A DNA stretch of 64,000 nt, taken from positions 2,975,001 to 3,039,000 of the forward strand of contig CP124755.1 in assembly GCA_029972135.1 (NCBI GenBank), given 5' to 3'. Below the pieces are notes generated by a model, which had not been told where the DNA came from, searched no databases, and was given only the letters and a program-made list of their open reading frames with translations. Within the stretch, counting starts at the first letter, position 1. Each line of letters starts with the position of its first letter. The position numbers were made by a program, and so were the translations under genes. The stretch is from Candidatus Thiocaldithrix dubininis (GTDB lineage Bacteria; Pseudomonadota; Gammaproteobacteria; Thiotrichales; Thiotrichaceae). Of the stretch, positions 37,310-45,119 are shown one piece after another.

Positions 37310-37392
37310 ATTTCCCTAGCCAAATTCAGTGTGCTAGCCGAATATTTTTAAGCAGCTTATAGTAGGCTTGAGTTTATTAGAGATAGCGGCTT

Positions 37393-38025
37393 ATGTTTGG
37401 CACATATAAAAAAGCAGTAATGCCCCGCCCTGAACAAGCATTACAAGGGCGGGCAAGCAAAATGCCGGTTACTAATCGACATTTTGTTAATGGGCATCCC
37501 CTACAAGCACCTTTTCCCGAACATTTAGCATTGGCAATGTTTGGTATGGGTTGTTTTTGGGGCGCTGAAAAACGCTTTTGGCAGCTACCCGGCGTCTATA
37601 GCACCGCCGTTGGTTATGCAGCAGGTTATACACCTAACCCAAGCTATCAAGAAGTTTGCACGGGACAAACCGGGCATAATGAAGTGGTATTAGTGGTATA
37701 TGACCCGGCGCAAATCAGTTATGAGCAGCTATTAAAGGTCTTTTGGGAAAGCCATAACCCGACACAAGGCATGCGCCAAGGCAATGATATCGGTACGCAA
37801 TACCGCTCTGGTATTTATACCTATACGCCCGCCCAACAAGTGGCAGCCGAGCAAAGCTTAGCAAACTATCAACAGGCGCTTAAACAAGCGGGTTATCCGG
37901 CAGTTACCACAGAAATCCTGCCAGCCCCTGAATTTTATTATGCAGAAGACTACCACCAACAATATTTGGCAAAAAATCCAGATGGTTACTGCGGCTTAGG
38001 CGGAACGGGCGTAAAATGCGGCTAA
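37393..38025 (+). CDS. msrA: Peptide-methionine (S)-S-oxide reductase
   Basis: Repairs oxidised methionine. The 210-residue protein has the catalytic GCFWGAE (C54), [24 protein letters not shown], and resolving cysteines in the C-terminal [12 protein letters not shown] 40-residue N-terminal extension before the core matches the longer E. coli-like form. There is no signal peptide, so it is cytoplasmic. bioA follows after 13 bases. Confidence 0.95.
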   Translation: MFGTYKKAVMPRPEQALQGRASKMPVTNRHFVNGHPLQAPFPEHLALAMFGMGCFWGAEKRFWQLPGVYSTAVGYAAGYTPNPSYQEVCTGQTGHNEVVLVVYDPAQISYEQLLKVFWESHNPTQGMRQGNDIGTQYRSGIYTYTPAQQVAAEQSLANYQQALKQAGYPAVTTEILPAPEFYYAEDYHQQYLAKNPDGYCGLGGTGVKCG

Positions 38026-38038
38026 TGTTCGGTTAATA

Positions 38039-39367
38039 ATGTTGATTGGAATGGATGCAAACTTAGTTCAACTTGATCGCCAATATATTTGGCATCCTTA
38101 TACGCAAGCACAAACCGCCCCCGATCCCATACCAATTAGTCATGCCAAAGGTAGTTATTTATACATGCAGGATGGCAAGGCATTATTAGATTTAATCTCA
38201 TCGTGGTGGGTTAATACCTTAGGGCATGCACACCCAGTCATTGCACAAGCGATTGCCCAACAAGCCCAAACCTTAGAACAAGTAATTTTTGCAGGTTTTA
38301 CACATCCACCCGCAGTAAAGTTAGCCCAAGCCTTAGCAGAGATTTTGCCAAGCGGTTTAACGCGTACGTTCTATTCCGATAACGGTTCAACCGCCATTGA
38401 GGTGGCATTTAAGATGGCATTGCAATATTGGCAAAATCTGAATCAGCCGCAACGTAAGCGTTTTATTGCCTTTGAAGGCGCTTATCACGGCGATACCGTG
38501 GGCGCTATGTCAGCGGGTATTAGTTCGGGCTTTTTCGATGCGTATCAAAGCTTGCTGTTTAGCGTGGAATTATTGCCATTTCCAGCAACGTGGCAAGACG
38601 ATCACGATGTTGCGCTAAAAGAGGCGGCAAGCTTAGCTGCGTTAGAAAAATTGCTGACGCAATACCCCGATGAAATTGCCGGGCTGATTATTGAACCCTT
38701 AGTACAAGGCGCGGGCGGTATGCGTATGTGTCGCCCTGAATTTTTACAAGCCTTAGCCACCCGCTTAAAACAAGCGAATATTTTATTAATTTTTGATGAA
38801 GTCATGACGGGGTTTGGGCGCACAGGGCAATTATTTGCGTCTTATACAGCCAAGGTCATACCGGATATTATTTGCTTATCCAAAGGTTTAACGGGCGGCT
38901 TTTTGCCGTTATCTGTTACCGTGTGTCACGAATTTATTTACCAAGCCTTCTTAGATACACGCTTTGAAAAATCCCTAGTTCACGGACATTCCTTTACCGC
39001 CAATCCTTTAGGCTGTTCTGCCGCATTGGCTGCCTTACAAGTGTTTAAAGATGAACAGATACCGCAAAAGTTAAGCTTAATTGAGAGCTGGCATAGGCAA
39101 GGCTTAGCGTTATTGCGCGATCATCCAGCAGTGAACCATATTCGACAAAGGGGTACGATTGCCGCATTTGATCTTAAAGTGACAGATGCGGGTTATACTT
39201 CTACCATCGCCACGCAATTAAAAGCCTATTTCCACGAACACGGGTTATTGTTACGCCCTTTAGGGAATGTTGTGTATTTATTACCCCCTTATTGCATTAG
39301 TGAAGCTGACTTAATACGCGCCTACCACATTATCCGCCACGCTTTAGATACGGTTTATCATGCCTAA
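38039..39367 (+). CDS. bioA: Adenosylmethionine-8-amino-7-oxononanoate aminotransferase
   Basis: PLP enzyme of biotin synthesis that makes DAPA from KAPA. Of 442 residues, key sites are YIWHPYTQ (substrate pocket) near 16-23, FYSDNGSTAIEVAFKMA, GAYHGDT, IFDEVMTGFGRTG (D253) and the PLP lysine K282 in SKGLTGG. No other bio genes are adjacent. The start may be ATG 38039 or 38051; neither has a good Shine-Dalgarno. It overlaps rsgA by eight bases. Confidence 0.95.
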   Translation: MLIGMDANLVQLDRQYIWHPYTQAQTAPDPIPISHAKGSYLYMQDGKALLDLISSWWVNTLGHAHPVIAQAIAQQAQTLEQVIFAGFTHPPAVKLAQALAEILPSGLTRTFYSDNGSTAIEVAFKMALQYWQNLNQPQRKRFIAFEGAYHGDTVGAMSAGISSGFFDAYQSLLFSVELLPFPATWQDDHDVALKEAASLAALEKLLTQYPDEIAGLIIEPLVQGAGGMRMCRPEFLQALATRLKQANILLIFDEVMTGFGRTGQLFASYTAKVIPDIICLSKGLTGGFLPLSVTVCHEFIYQAFLDTRFEKSLVHGHSFTANPLGCSAALAALQVFKDEQIPQKLSLIESWHRQGLALLRDHPAVNHIRQRGTIAAFDLKVTDAGYTSTIATQLKAYFHEHGLLLRPLGNVVYLLPPYCISEADLIRAYHIIRHALDTVYHA

Positions 39368-40238
39368 TACTGGACAAGTCATTACCCGCTTTGGCGCTGA
39401 ACTCATTATTGAAGATAGCCAATCACACGAACTAATACGCTGTACGGCTAGACGCAAGCTCGATCAATTAGCTTGCGGCGATTGGGTAGCATGGGAAGCC
39501 CAAAGCCAAGGCAATGCTGCTGTAACGCGTTTATTAAAACGTAAGAATGTACTAGAACGCCCCGACTTTCGTGGGAAAGCGCGTGCCATTGCCGCTAATG
39601 TCGATTTAATGTTGATTGTCAGTAGTTGGCAACCCAGTCCCTCTTGGGAATTAATTGACCGCTATTTGATTACTGCACAACGCCTCCAAGCTGATGCCAT
39701 CTTAGTGATGAATAAGCGGGATTTACGCGCTAAATTTGCCAGTGCACACGACGAAACCTGCTTAGCCGAATTAGCGCAAATTGGTTATCCGATTCTGCAT
39801 ACGGATGCCAAGCTTGCCGACGCTGTAAGCACTTTAAAGAATGCGCTTAAAACTAAAACTGGCATCATGGTGGGGCAATCGGGTGTGGGTAAATCGTCAT
39901 TGGCACAACAATTATTACCCGACTTCGAGATCAAAGTGGGGAGCATTGCCGACACAGGCGAAGGTCGACACACCACCACCTCCGCAACCCTATACCGGTT
40001 AGCGGATAGCGGTAACTTAATTGATTCACCTGGGGTACGTGATTTCGGGTTATTAGCCTTAGACTTTGCGACCCTAGAGAGTGGCTATCCTGAATTCAAA
40101 CCTTACCTAGGGCAGTGTCGTTTTAATAATTGCACACACAACCATGAGCCGGGTTGCGCAGTCAAAACGGCATTAAGCGCTGGAGAATTGCTTCCCCAAC
40201 GTTATGCACGATATTTGGCGTTGTTAAAGACGATTTAA
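39360..40238 (+). CDS. rsgA: Ribosome small-subunit maturation GTPase RsgA
   Basis: Circularly permuted GTPase acting late in 30S assembly. The 292-residue protein has an N-terminal OB fold, G4 NKRD (118-121) before G1 GQSGVGKSS (172-180) and G3 DSPG (222-225), the family hallmark. A zinc-binding C-terminus has C253, C258, H260 and C266. The start is inside the end of bioA. Confidence 0.95.
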   Translation: MPNTGQVITRFGAELIIEDSQSHELIRCTARRKLDQLACGDWVAWEAQSQGNAAVTRLLKRKNVLERPDFRGKARAIAANVDLMLIVSSWQPSPSWELIDRYLITAQRLQADAILVMNKRDLRAKFASAHDETCLAELAQIGYPILHTDAKLADAVSTLKNALKTKTGIMVGQSGVGKSSLAQQLLPDFEIKVGSIADTGEGRHTTTSATLYRLADSGNLIDSPGVRDFGLLALDFATLESGYPEFKPYLGQCRFNNCTHNHEPGCAVKTALSAGELLPQRYARYLALLKTI

Positions 40239-40248
40239 CAGGTGGGCA

Positions 40249-40449
40249 TTACTTGTCTTCACGGAAGGCTTGTAGAAAGCGAGTGAAACGTTGCTGAACA
40301 GCAAGTTTGTCAAAGCTAGGCGAGTTGACGACCGTAGCCATCACATAGCCACAGGCAAACGCAATTGCTATAGAGCCAATTGAAGAAATTACAATAGCTG
40401 CAATCAGCACCAATACTGCAACTCTAGTTTTATCATCCATCAAATTCAT
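40249..40449 (-). CDS. Small single-helix membrane protein
   Basis: A 66-residue protein with a short N-terminus, one long hydrophobic segment (about 10-38, rich in Ala, Ile and Val) and a basic cytoplasmic-type tail (QQRFTRFLQAFREDK). ATG 40449 follows the upstream stop by about 12 bases; the frame also opens at a TTG (40464) overlapping that stop. It probably shares a transcript with the thioredoxin-fold gene. No family recognised. Confidence 0.55.
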   Translation of the reverse strand: MNLMDDKTRVAVLVLIAAIVISSIGSIAIAFACGYVMATVVNSPSFDKLAVQQRFTRFLQAFREDK

Positions 40450-40460
40450 TAGATATAAGC

Positions 40461-41042
40461 TCAATTCGCGTAATAATCCGGTTCATTGCCGGTTTTCCAT
40501 TTAATGTTGCAACCCAATGAGGGTTTTTGACCGGCGGGAGGATACAGGTTATCCAACAACTGGTCGAGAGCATGACGCAAATCCGTTCCGGTCACTGCCG
40601 TATTATTCCCCGGGCGCGCATCATCAAACTGCCCCCGATAAAACAGCTTATGTTGTTTATCGAATAGAAAGAAGTCCGGCGTACAAGCAGCTTGATAAGC
40701 TTTAGCGACGTTCTGGGATTCGTCATACAAGTAGGGGAAAGTATACCCTTGCGTTTGAACTTCTTCGATCATTTTTTCGGGGCTATCATCGGGATAATTT
40801 GCCACATCATTGGCATTAATGGCCACTACCGCCACGCCTTTGGCCTGATATTCGGCTGCCAAATCACGTAAGGCTTGGCGAATTAAAATAACATAAGGAC
40901 AGTGATTACAAATAAAAGCGACTAACAGTGGTTGATCTTGAAATTGGCTATTCATAATGATGTTGCCCGTAGCAGGTTCAAGCAAACTAAATGCCGGGGC
41001 ACTGACACCAAGTTCCAACATGGTGGAGGGGGTTCTTGCCAT
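40461..41042 (-). CDS. Thioredoxin-fold protein with CNHCP motif
   Basis: A 193-residue cytoplasmic protein of the redoxin/AhpC-TSA superfamily with the active-site-like CNHCPY (C45, C48), VVAINANDVANYPDDSPE, and the cis-Pro region CTPDFFLFD. This is the layout of thioredoxin-family proteins that pair a CxxC-type site with a peroxiredoxin-like body. ATG 41042 is chosen because AAGG lies seven bases upstream. Partner unknown. Confidence 0.82.
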   Translation of the reverse strand: MARTPSTMLELGVSAPAFSLLEPATGNIIMNSQFQDQPLLVAFICNHCPYVILIRQALRDLAAEYQAKGVAVVAINANDVANYPDDSPEKMIEEVQTQGYTFPYLYDESQNVAKAYQAACTPDFFLFDKQHKLFYRGQFDDARPGNNTAVTGTDLRHALDQLLDNLYPPAGQKPSLGCNIKWKTGNEPDYYAN

Positions 41043-41129
41043 AATTAACCTTGTCATATGCTAACAGTGGAAAACGGTTAATTATAGACATTGAATAAGA
41101 CTTACGAAAATTCCTCTAGTGGCGGTAGT

Positions 41130-41312
41130 TTAAGCCGCGCATAACGCATCAGGGGCGGTATGCCCGCCCCCGATTTTATCCACCATCTTACGTAATTGTC
41201 GTTTACCTGCCTGTCGTTCTGCCGAACGACTTTTAGTATGTGCGCCACCTTTACGTAGGATGGGCGCACGCGCGATGGGATTAATGCGTACATGACGCGC
41301 TTTCTTTGCCAT
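41130..41312 (-). CDS. Short basic protein of unknown function
   Basis: A 60-residue protein with about a quarter Arg/Lys residues (MAKKARHVRINPIARAPILR, then a GGAHTKSRSAERQAGKRQLRK-like basic stretch). AGGAG eight bases before ATG 41312 makes this the real frame; the competing frame at 41102-41293 has no such site. It could bind RNA or the ribosome, which is speculation from charge. It is last in the rtcB operon, 10 bases after the preceding gene. Confidence 0.6.
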   Translation of the reverse strand: MAKKARHVRINPIARAPILRKGGAHTKSRSAERQAGKRQLRKMVDKIGGGHTAPDALCAA

Positions 41313-41322
41313 TTAAGTACTC

Positions 41323-42222
41323 CTAATGTGGCAATTTAAACCAATGTGCTCCCTCTGCCAGTTTACGTTGTGCTTTTTGCGTTTGACGTAAACCTTGCAA
41401 AAATTTGGGTGCTTCATCGGTCAAGGAAAAGGCAAATTTCTTAGGTAGATCGGTATACAACGAGCGGGGTGGCAAGTCGTCTTCAATCCCCTTCATAAAA
41501 TTGCCAGTTGCAAAACTATTATAAAACACGTCGCGAATGCCCAAGTCATGCCGAATCAGATGAATGGCAGCCGCTAAGGTGGCTTCTTGCCAAACTTCAG
41601 TATAAGGCTTTAACACTTGTTGGCGATAATTGGGCAAATCAGCGTATACGCGTTCCCGCCATGCCTGTTTCACTTGACGTACCCAATCCGATTGAACCTC
41701 TTCAATCAACGCTTGATTCGCCGCAAAGTCTACATCAATACGCGCCCATGCTAAGGTTTCATGTGAACCATCCGTCACTACAGGATGCGCCCAGTAGGAA
41801 AATTCGGCGTTACCTGCGGATTTAATATAACGCTTGTATTGTTGTTGATGATCGTTGGCAAAGTTAAGCTGTAATACCAACTGATAACCTGCACGGCTTA
41901 ATTGGCGAAAATGACGACTACGTGCGTAATCTGTACCCCATTGATCTAGGGTTAAGACAAAATTTAAAGGGCTATGTTCCCATAATGCCCAATCAATATG
42001 CTCAGGTTTTAAGAAACCTTTACCCGCAAACGCTAAAGCTTGCTTTACCAAGGGCTTTGCTAAGAATGCGGCATAAACAGATTGGCGTAATTGGCTAACC
42101 GCCATGCCAGTGCCAATATAATCACGCAATAGTTGTAAGCTGTAACCATCACGCACATACGGAAATAACGTGCGCTCGCCTTTCAAGCAAGCCAGAATTT
42201 CCTCAACTTGTACTAACTCCAT
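41323..42222 (-). CDS. Uncharacterised protein in the rtcB operon
   Basis: A 299-residue soluble protein I do not recognise. Features are a helical N-terminal third, a WGTDYARSRHFRQLSRAGYQLVLQL block near the middle, an acidic IDVDFAANQALIEEVQSDWVRQVK region, and a basic C-terminus. It starts inside the end of the 48-residue gene upstream (20-base overlap) with no strong Shine-Dalgarno of its own, which implies coupled translation. Position after rtcB suggests an RNA-repair or translation-related role, by context only. Confidence 0.65.
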   Translation of the reverse strand: MELVQVEEILACLKGERTLFPYVRDGYSLQLLRDYIGTGMAVSQLRQSVYAAFLAKPLVKQALAFAGKGFLKPEHIDWALWEHSPLNFVLTLDQWGTDYARSRHFRQLSRAGYQLVLQLNFANDHQQQYKRYIKSAGNAEFSYWAHPVVTDGSHETLAWARIDVDFAANQALIEEVQSDWVRQVKQAWRERVYADLPNYRQQVLKPYTEVWQEATLAAAIHLIRHDLGIRDVFYNSFATGNFMKGIEDDLPPRSLYTDLPKKFAFSLTDEAPKFLQGLRQTQKAQRKLAEGAHWFKLPH

Positions 42223-42349
42223 ACGGTGTATCTCGGCTTAAATCATCAATCAAATGTCGAAAATGAGCTAAACGGCTTTGTGCTCGTAAACGGTTACAAA
42301 GCGCGTCGGGCACACTACCTAAGTGAGAGATACACATTTGAGTTTTCAT
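42203..42349 (-). CDS. 48-residue protein between rtcB and the following gene
   Basis: A short frame, starting MKTQMCISHLGSVPDALCNR and continuing with a basic amphipathic stretch to SRDTPYGVSTS. A strong AGGAG seven bases before ATG 42349, and the 20-base overlap with the start of the next gene, argue that it is translated. It has two Cys and several His but no recognisable motif. Function unknown; probably part of the rtcB operon. Confidence 0.6.
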   Translation of the reverse strand: MKTQMCISHLGSVPDALCNRLRAQSRLAHFRHLIDDLSRDTPYGVSTS

Positions 42350-42378
42350 GATACTAACTCCTCTAGTTTGTCGATTAA

Positions 42379-42400
42379 GACCTAAGCGCTTGCTTAGGTC
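42379..42400 (-). other. Perfect hairpin just after rtcB
   Basis: Nine-base arms GACCTAAGC (42379-42387) and GCTTAGGTC (42392-42400) around a four-base loop, beginning 12 bases past the rtcB stop. There is no U-tract, so it is more likely an RNA-stability or processing element between rtcB and the small downstream genes than a full terminator. Confidence 0.5.
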
Positions 42401-42411
42401 GTTGATGTAAA

Positions 42412-43608
42412 TTAGCCTTTAATACAAATGATTTGGCGTAGGGTATGCACCACTTCCACTAAATCCGTTTGATGCTGCATGACGGTATCAATGTCTTTAT
42501 AAGCGGCGGGAATTTCATCCACGACCCCTTTATCCTTTCGACACTCAATTCCTTGGGTTTGTTGCTCTAAATCTAAGGCATTAAAACGGCGTTTAGCTTC
42601 GGTGCGGCTCATCCGCCGCCCTGCCCCGTGTGAACACGAGCAAAACGATTGCTGATTGCCTAAGCCCCGCACAATATAGGATTTCGCGCCCATACTGCCC
42701 GGAATAATGCCCAATTGCCCTAATTGCGCACTGATTGCACCTTTACGGGTAACATACACTTCTTGCCCAAAATGCTGTTCTTGCTGCACATAATTATGGT
42801 GGCAATTGATCGCTTCTTGCGTTGTGGTAAATTTTGGCAAATGCTTTTGTAAGGCTTCTAACACCAAACGCATCATTTCCCGGCGATTCAGCATGGCATA
42901 ATCCTGCGCCCAACCGACCGCTTCCACATAATCCTCAAAATGCTGCGTGCCTTCCGTGAAATAAGCTAAATCTTTATCGGGCAAATTGCCTAAGACTTTC
43001 CCCATATCTTTTTTAGCTTTTTCAATAAAGTATTGCCCAATTTTATTGCCAATTCCTCGGCTACCTGAGTGCAGCATAACCCATACATCATCCTGTTCAT
43101 CTAAACACAATTCAATAAAATGGTTACCGCCGCCTAAGGTGCCGAGTTGCCGCCCCCATGTATTTTGAAAGTTGCGTTGCATTTTCATAATGCCGGGGTG
43201 CTTATCGGTAATACGCTTCAAATGGGCGGCCATATTATTAACGGTTGCCGCCTGTACTGAGGGTTCATTGTGCTCCTCAAACCCAACGGGCACCGACTTT
43301 TCAATCGCCGCCCGCAACTTGTATAAATTATCGGGTAGATCGTTGGCTTTCAGAGATAAACGCACTGCATTCATGCCACAACCGATATCCACCCCAACGG
43401 CGGCGGGCACAATCGCACCGCGCATGGGAATCACAGAACCAACGGTCGCGCCAATGCCTACGTGCACATCTGGCATAGCTGCAATATGCGAATGAATAAA
43501 TGGCAACTGCGCCATATTGCCTAACTGTTGAATAGACGCGTCATCAATATCGTCAGTAAATACTTTAACCGGAACATTGCCTTTGTTTAGGCTGAATTTA
43601 ATAGGCAT
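42412..43608 (-). CDS. rtcB: RNA-splicing ligase RtcB
   Basis: Joins RNA 2-prime,3-prime-cyclic phosphate (via 3-prime-phosphate) and 5-prime-OH ends using GTP and Mn2+; repairs nicked tRNA or rRNA. The 398-residue protein has VGVDIGCGM (D74, C77 metal site), GTLGGGNHFIEL, HSGSRGIG, and the CSHGAGRRMSR motif whose His is guanylylated. It is the compact bacterial form. No rtcA, rtcR or prfH gene is adjacent. Instead, three small or unknown genes follow and a structured leader precedes it (43645-43832), suggesting transcription attenuation and not the usual RtcR/sigma-54 control. Confidence 0.95.
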   Translation of the reverse strand: MPIKFSLNKGNVPVKVFTDDIDDASIQQLGNMAQLPFIHSHIAAMPDVHVGIGATVGSVIPMRGAIVPAAVGVDIGCGMNAVRLSLKANDLPDNLYKLRAAIEKSVPVGFEEHNEPSVQAATVNNMAAHLKRITDKHPGIMKMQRNFQNTWGRQLGTLGGGNHFIELCLDEQDDVWVMLHSGSRGIGNKIGQYFIEKAKKDMGKVLGNLPDKDLAYFTEGTQHFEDYVEAVGWAQDYAMLNRREMMRLVLEALQKHLPKFTTTQEAINCHHNYVQQEQHFGQEVYVTRKGAISAQLGQLGIIPGSMGAKSYIVRGLGNQQSFCSCSHGAGRRMSRTEAKRRFNALDLEQQTQGIECRKDKGVVDEIPAAYKDIDTVMQHQTDLVEVVHTLRQIICIKG

Positions 43609-43644
43609 ATACCTGTTGAATCCTTAACTTTAGATTTGCCCCAG

Positions 43645-43684
43645 GTATAAAAAAACCCGGAGACTTGCGCCATCCGGGTTTTTG
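43645..43684 (-). terminator. Intrinsic terminator inside the rtcB leader
   Basis: An 11-base-pair stem (43651-43661 with 43673-43683, core CCCGGA/TCCGGG) around an 11-base loop, followed on the minus strand by TTTTTTTATACC. It lies only about 40 bases before the rtcB ATG and so would stop transcription before the gene. The left (5-prime) arm on the minus strand can instead pair with bases 43714-43722. Confidence 0.8.
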
Positions 43685-43756
43685 CATGCTGCACATTTAC
43701 GTACCGCATTAAGCCGGATGACTTTTAACAGTCTCCCAGCGTAATAGCGGGAGACA

Positions 43757-43801
43757 CTATGAATTCGGTGAAATCCTGCGTAAATGATGAGTTGTCAGCA
43801 T
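43757..43801 (-). CDS. 14-residue leader peptide upstream of rtcB
   Basis: The frame encodes MLTTHHLRRISPNS, with AAGGAG eight bases before its ATG. Its Shine-Dalgarno and its stop codon lie in the two arms of leader helix P1, so translation would open P1 and free the sequence that otherwise forms the second hairpin. This is the geometry of a translation-coupled attenuator. No obvious run of a single regulatory codon is present apart from the pairs His-His and Arg-Arg. Confidence 0.45.
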   Translation of the reverse strand: MLTTHHLRRISPNS

Positions 43802-43838
43802 ATCAGTGTCTCCTTTTAGGAAGGGTATAGTGGCAATG

Positions 43839-43866
43839 ATTGTAGCTAAAATACAACAGTTGTCAA
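43839..43866 (-). promoter_or_regulatory. Sigma-70 promoter of the rtcB leader
   Basis: On the minus strand TTGACA (43866-43861), a 16-base spacer and TACAAT (43844-43839): a near-consensus pair. It predicts a start near 43832, about 220 bases before rtcB. Such a strong promoter followed by a terminator is typical of attenuated operons. Confidence 0.75.
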
Positions 43867-44002
43867 TAATTCTCTGTCAGTTAAATGCCACAAGTTTGCG
43901 GAAGGCTAGACAAAGCCTGCAAAGCGCTACAAGATAAGCAATCTGCTTAATCCTTTTTAGCCCCTGCGGTGTGTTATACACTGCTTTTGTTAAGGTTTTA
44001 CT

Positions 44003-44662
44003 ATGCGACTTGTTTCCCTGATCGGGTTATTGTGTAGCGGTTTATGTTTAAGTGCTTGTGATGAACAAACAGCCAAGCCTGATAACTTACCGTGGCAAGT
44101 GACATTAAACGCACAGCACAATCCCGAAGTATTCCATGTAACGGTTGGTCAAAATTCGTTACGCCAGACAATTGAACAACTCAAAAGCTTTCCGGAAATT
44201 GCGGTATTTTCGTATGAAGACGGTTCACGTACCTTAGAAGCTTATTTTGGTAAACAACGTATCGGGTTATTTGAGGCTAAATTGGTGGCGGAAGTGGCTA
44301 TTGATGATGCGACTGTAACCAAGTTGCAACAAAATGCTACCAAAAAAGAAGGCATGGCCAGCGGTCAGTGGAAATTTGAATTAGCGGAAACCGATTTAAA
44401 AACCATCAATGATTTACCCATTCGTTCACTGATTTACATTCCAGTCATTGACTACCCCAGTAATATTGTCGAAGAACGCTTTGGTAAACCGTTTGAAATC
44501 AAACCCACGCAGCAAAAAGATGTAGAACTATGGTTATACCCAGACAAAAGTATGATCTTGATGCTAGATCGCAATGGGGGTGATATTTTCTATTATGGCT
44601 CTGCTGACTATTACCCCATTTTGCAAAAAACCTTATTAACAGCGAAGCCCCGCCATGACTGA
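44003..44662 (+). CDS. Lipoprotein of unknown function
   Basis: A 219-residue lipoprotein (signal peptide with LSAC, C19). The mature part appears all beta/alpha with conserved-looking segments VFHVTVGQNSLRQTIEQL, FGKQRIGLFEAKLVAEVAI, and ERFGKPFEIKP...WLYPDKSMILML. It is followed, with an eight-base overlap, by ycgN. I recognise no named family, though the pairing with ycgN suggests a conserved unit. The 390-base gap upstream holds the divergent rtcB leader; its own promoter should lie at about 43900-43990. Confidence 0.72.
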   Translation: MRLVSLIGLLCSGLCLSACDEQTAKPDNLPWQVTLNAQHNPEVFHVTVGQNSLRQTIEQLKSFPEIAVFSYEDGSRTLEAYFGKQRIGLFEAKLVAEVAIDDATVTKLQQNATKKEGMASGQWKFELAETDLKTINDLPIRSLIYIPVIDYPSNIVEERFGKPFEIKPTQQKDVELWLYPDKSMILMLDRNGGDIFYYGSADYYPILQKTLLTAKPRHD

Positions 44663-45119
44663 AATACGTAATTTACCTTGGTGGCACAGCAAAGCCTTAG
44701 AAGAGATGAATACAGAGGAATGGGAAAGCCTGTGCGATCATTGTGCTAAATGTTGTTTAATTAAATTAGAAGATGAAGAAGATAGCACGGTTTATTACAC
44801 CGACATTGCTTGTGATTTATTAGACGGGCAAACTTGCCAATGTAAGGATTACGCAAATCGTACCACCTTAGTTCCTGAATGTTTGCAATTAACGCCCGAT
44901 AATCTAGAAAATCTGTATTGGATGCCGCCTAGTTGTGCCTATCGTCTATTGTATGAAGGCAAGCCCTTACCAAGCTGGCATCATTTGGTATCGGGTGATA
45001 AACAAAGCATACATCGTATGAAACAATCGGTTATTGGGCGCTTTGTGTACGCTGCTAATGTGAAAGAAGACGATTGGGAGGAGCATGTTGTTACATGGCC
45101 GTTGAAACGGAAAATGTAA
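44655..45119 (+). CDS. ycgN: YcgN-type cysteine-cluster protein (UPF0260)
   Basis: A 154-residue protein with a dense set of cysteines (CDHCAKCC near 28-35, then CDLL, CQC, C around 55-75, and MPPSCAYRLL), the UPF0260 signature. A metal or Fe-S site is likely but unproven. The FWW-like N-terminus (LPWWHSKALEEM) is typical of the family. It overlaps both the lipoprotein before it and hslR after it. Confidence 0.92.
   Translation: MTEIRNLPWWHSKALEEMNTEEWESLCDHCAKCCLIKLEDEEDSTVYYTDIACDLLDGQTCQCKDYANRTTLVPECLQLTPDNLENLYWMPPSCAYRLLYEGKPLPSWHHLVSGDKQSIHRMKQSVIGRFVYAANVKEDDWEEHVVTWPLKRKM

Larger units (their letters stand above)
43645..43832 (-). ncRNA. Structured 5-prime leader of rtcB, candidate attenuator or riboswitch
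   Basis: The predicted transcript starts near 43832. In order it contains: a helix P1 with arms at 43805-43813 and 43750-43758 (GGAGACACT/AGTGTCTCC) enclosing about 46 bases; a competing hairpin using 43749-43755 with 43731-43737 (GTCTCCC/GGGAGAC); a nine-base segment 43714-43722 that can pair with 43669-43677 (GUCAUCCGG/CCGGAUGGC, one wobble); then the terminator. The second pairing breaks the terminator stem, so it is an antiterminator. P1 also covers the Shine-Dalgarno of a 14-codon frame. I do not recognise a known riboswitch class. Confidence 0.6.

Noticed and set aside
41102..41293. 63-residue frame overlapping the short basic protein
   Set aside because: The alternative frame 41130-41312 has AGGAG at proper spacing and the basic composition of a real small protein; this one has neither.
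43645..43684. GGCGCAAG in the rtcB terminator loop resembles part of a twister or c-di-GMP-I motif
   Set aside because: The other conserved segments of either class are absent and the loop is too short; the string sits in a plain terminator hairpin.
43740..43815. On the plus strand, CGGTGAAATCC resembles a box of cobalamin riboswitches
   Set aside because: No other cobalamin boxes (such as the GCCACTG element) are present, and the strong promoter and terminator lie on the other strand.
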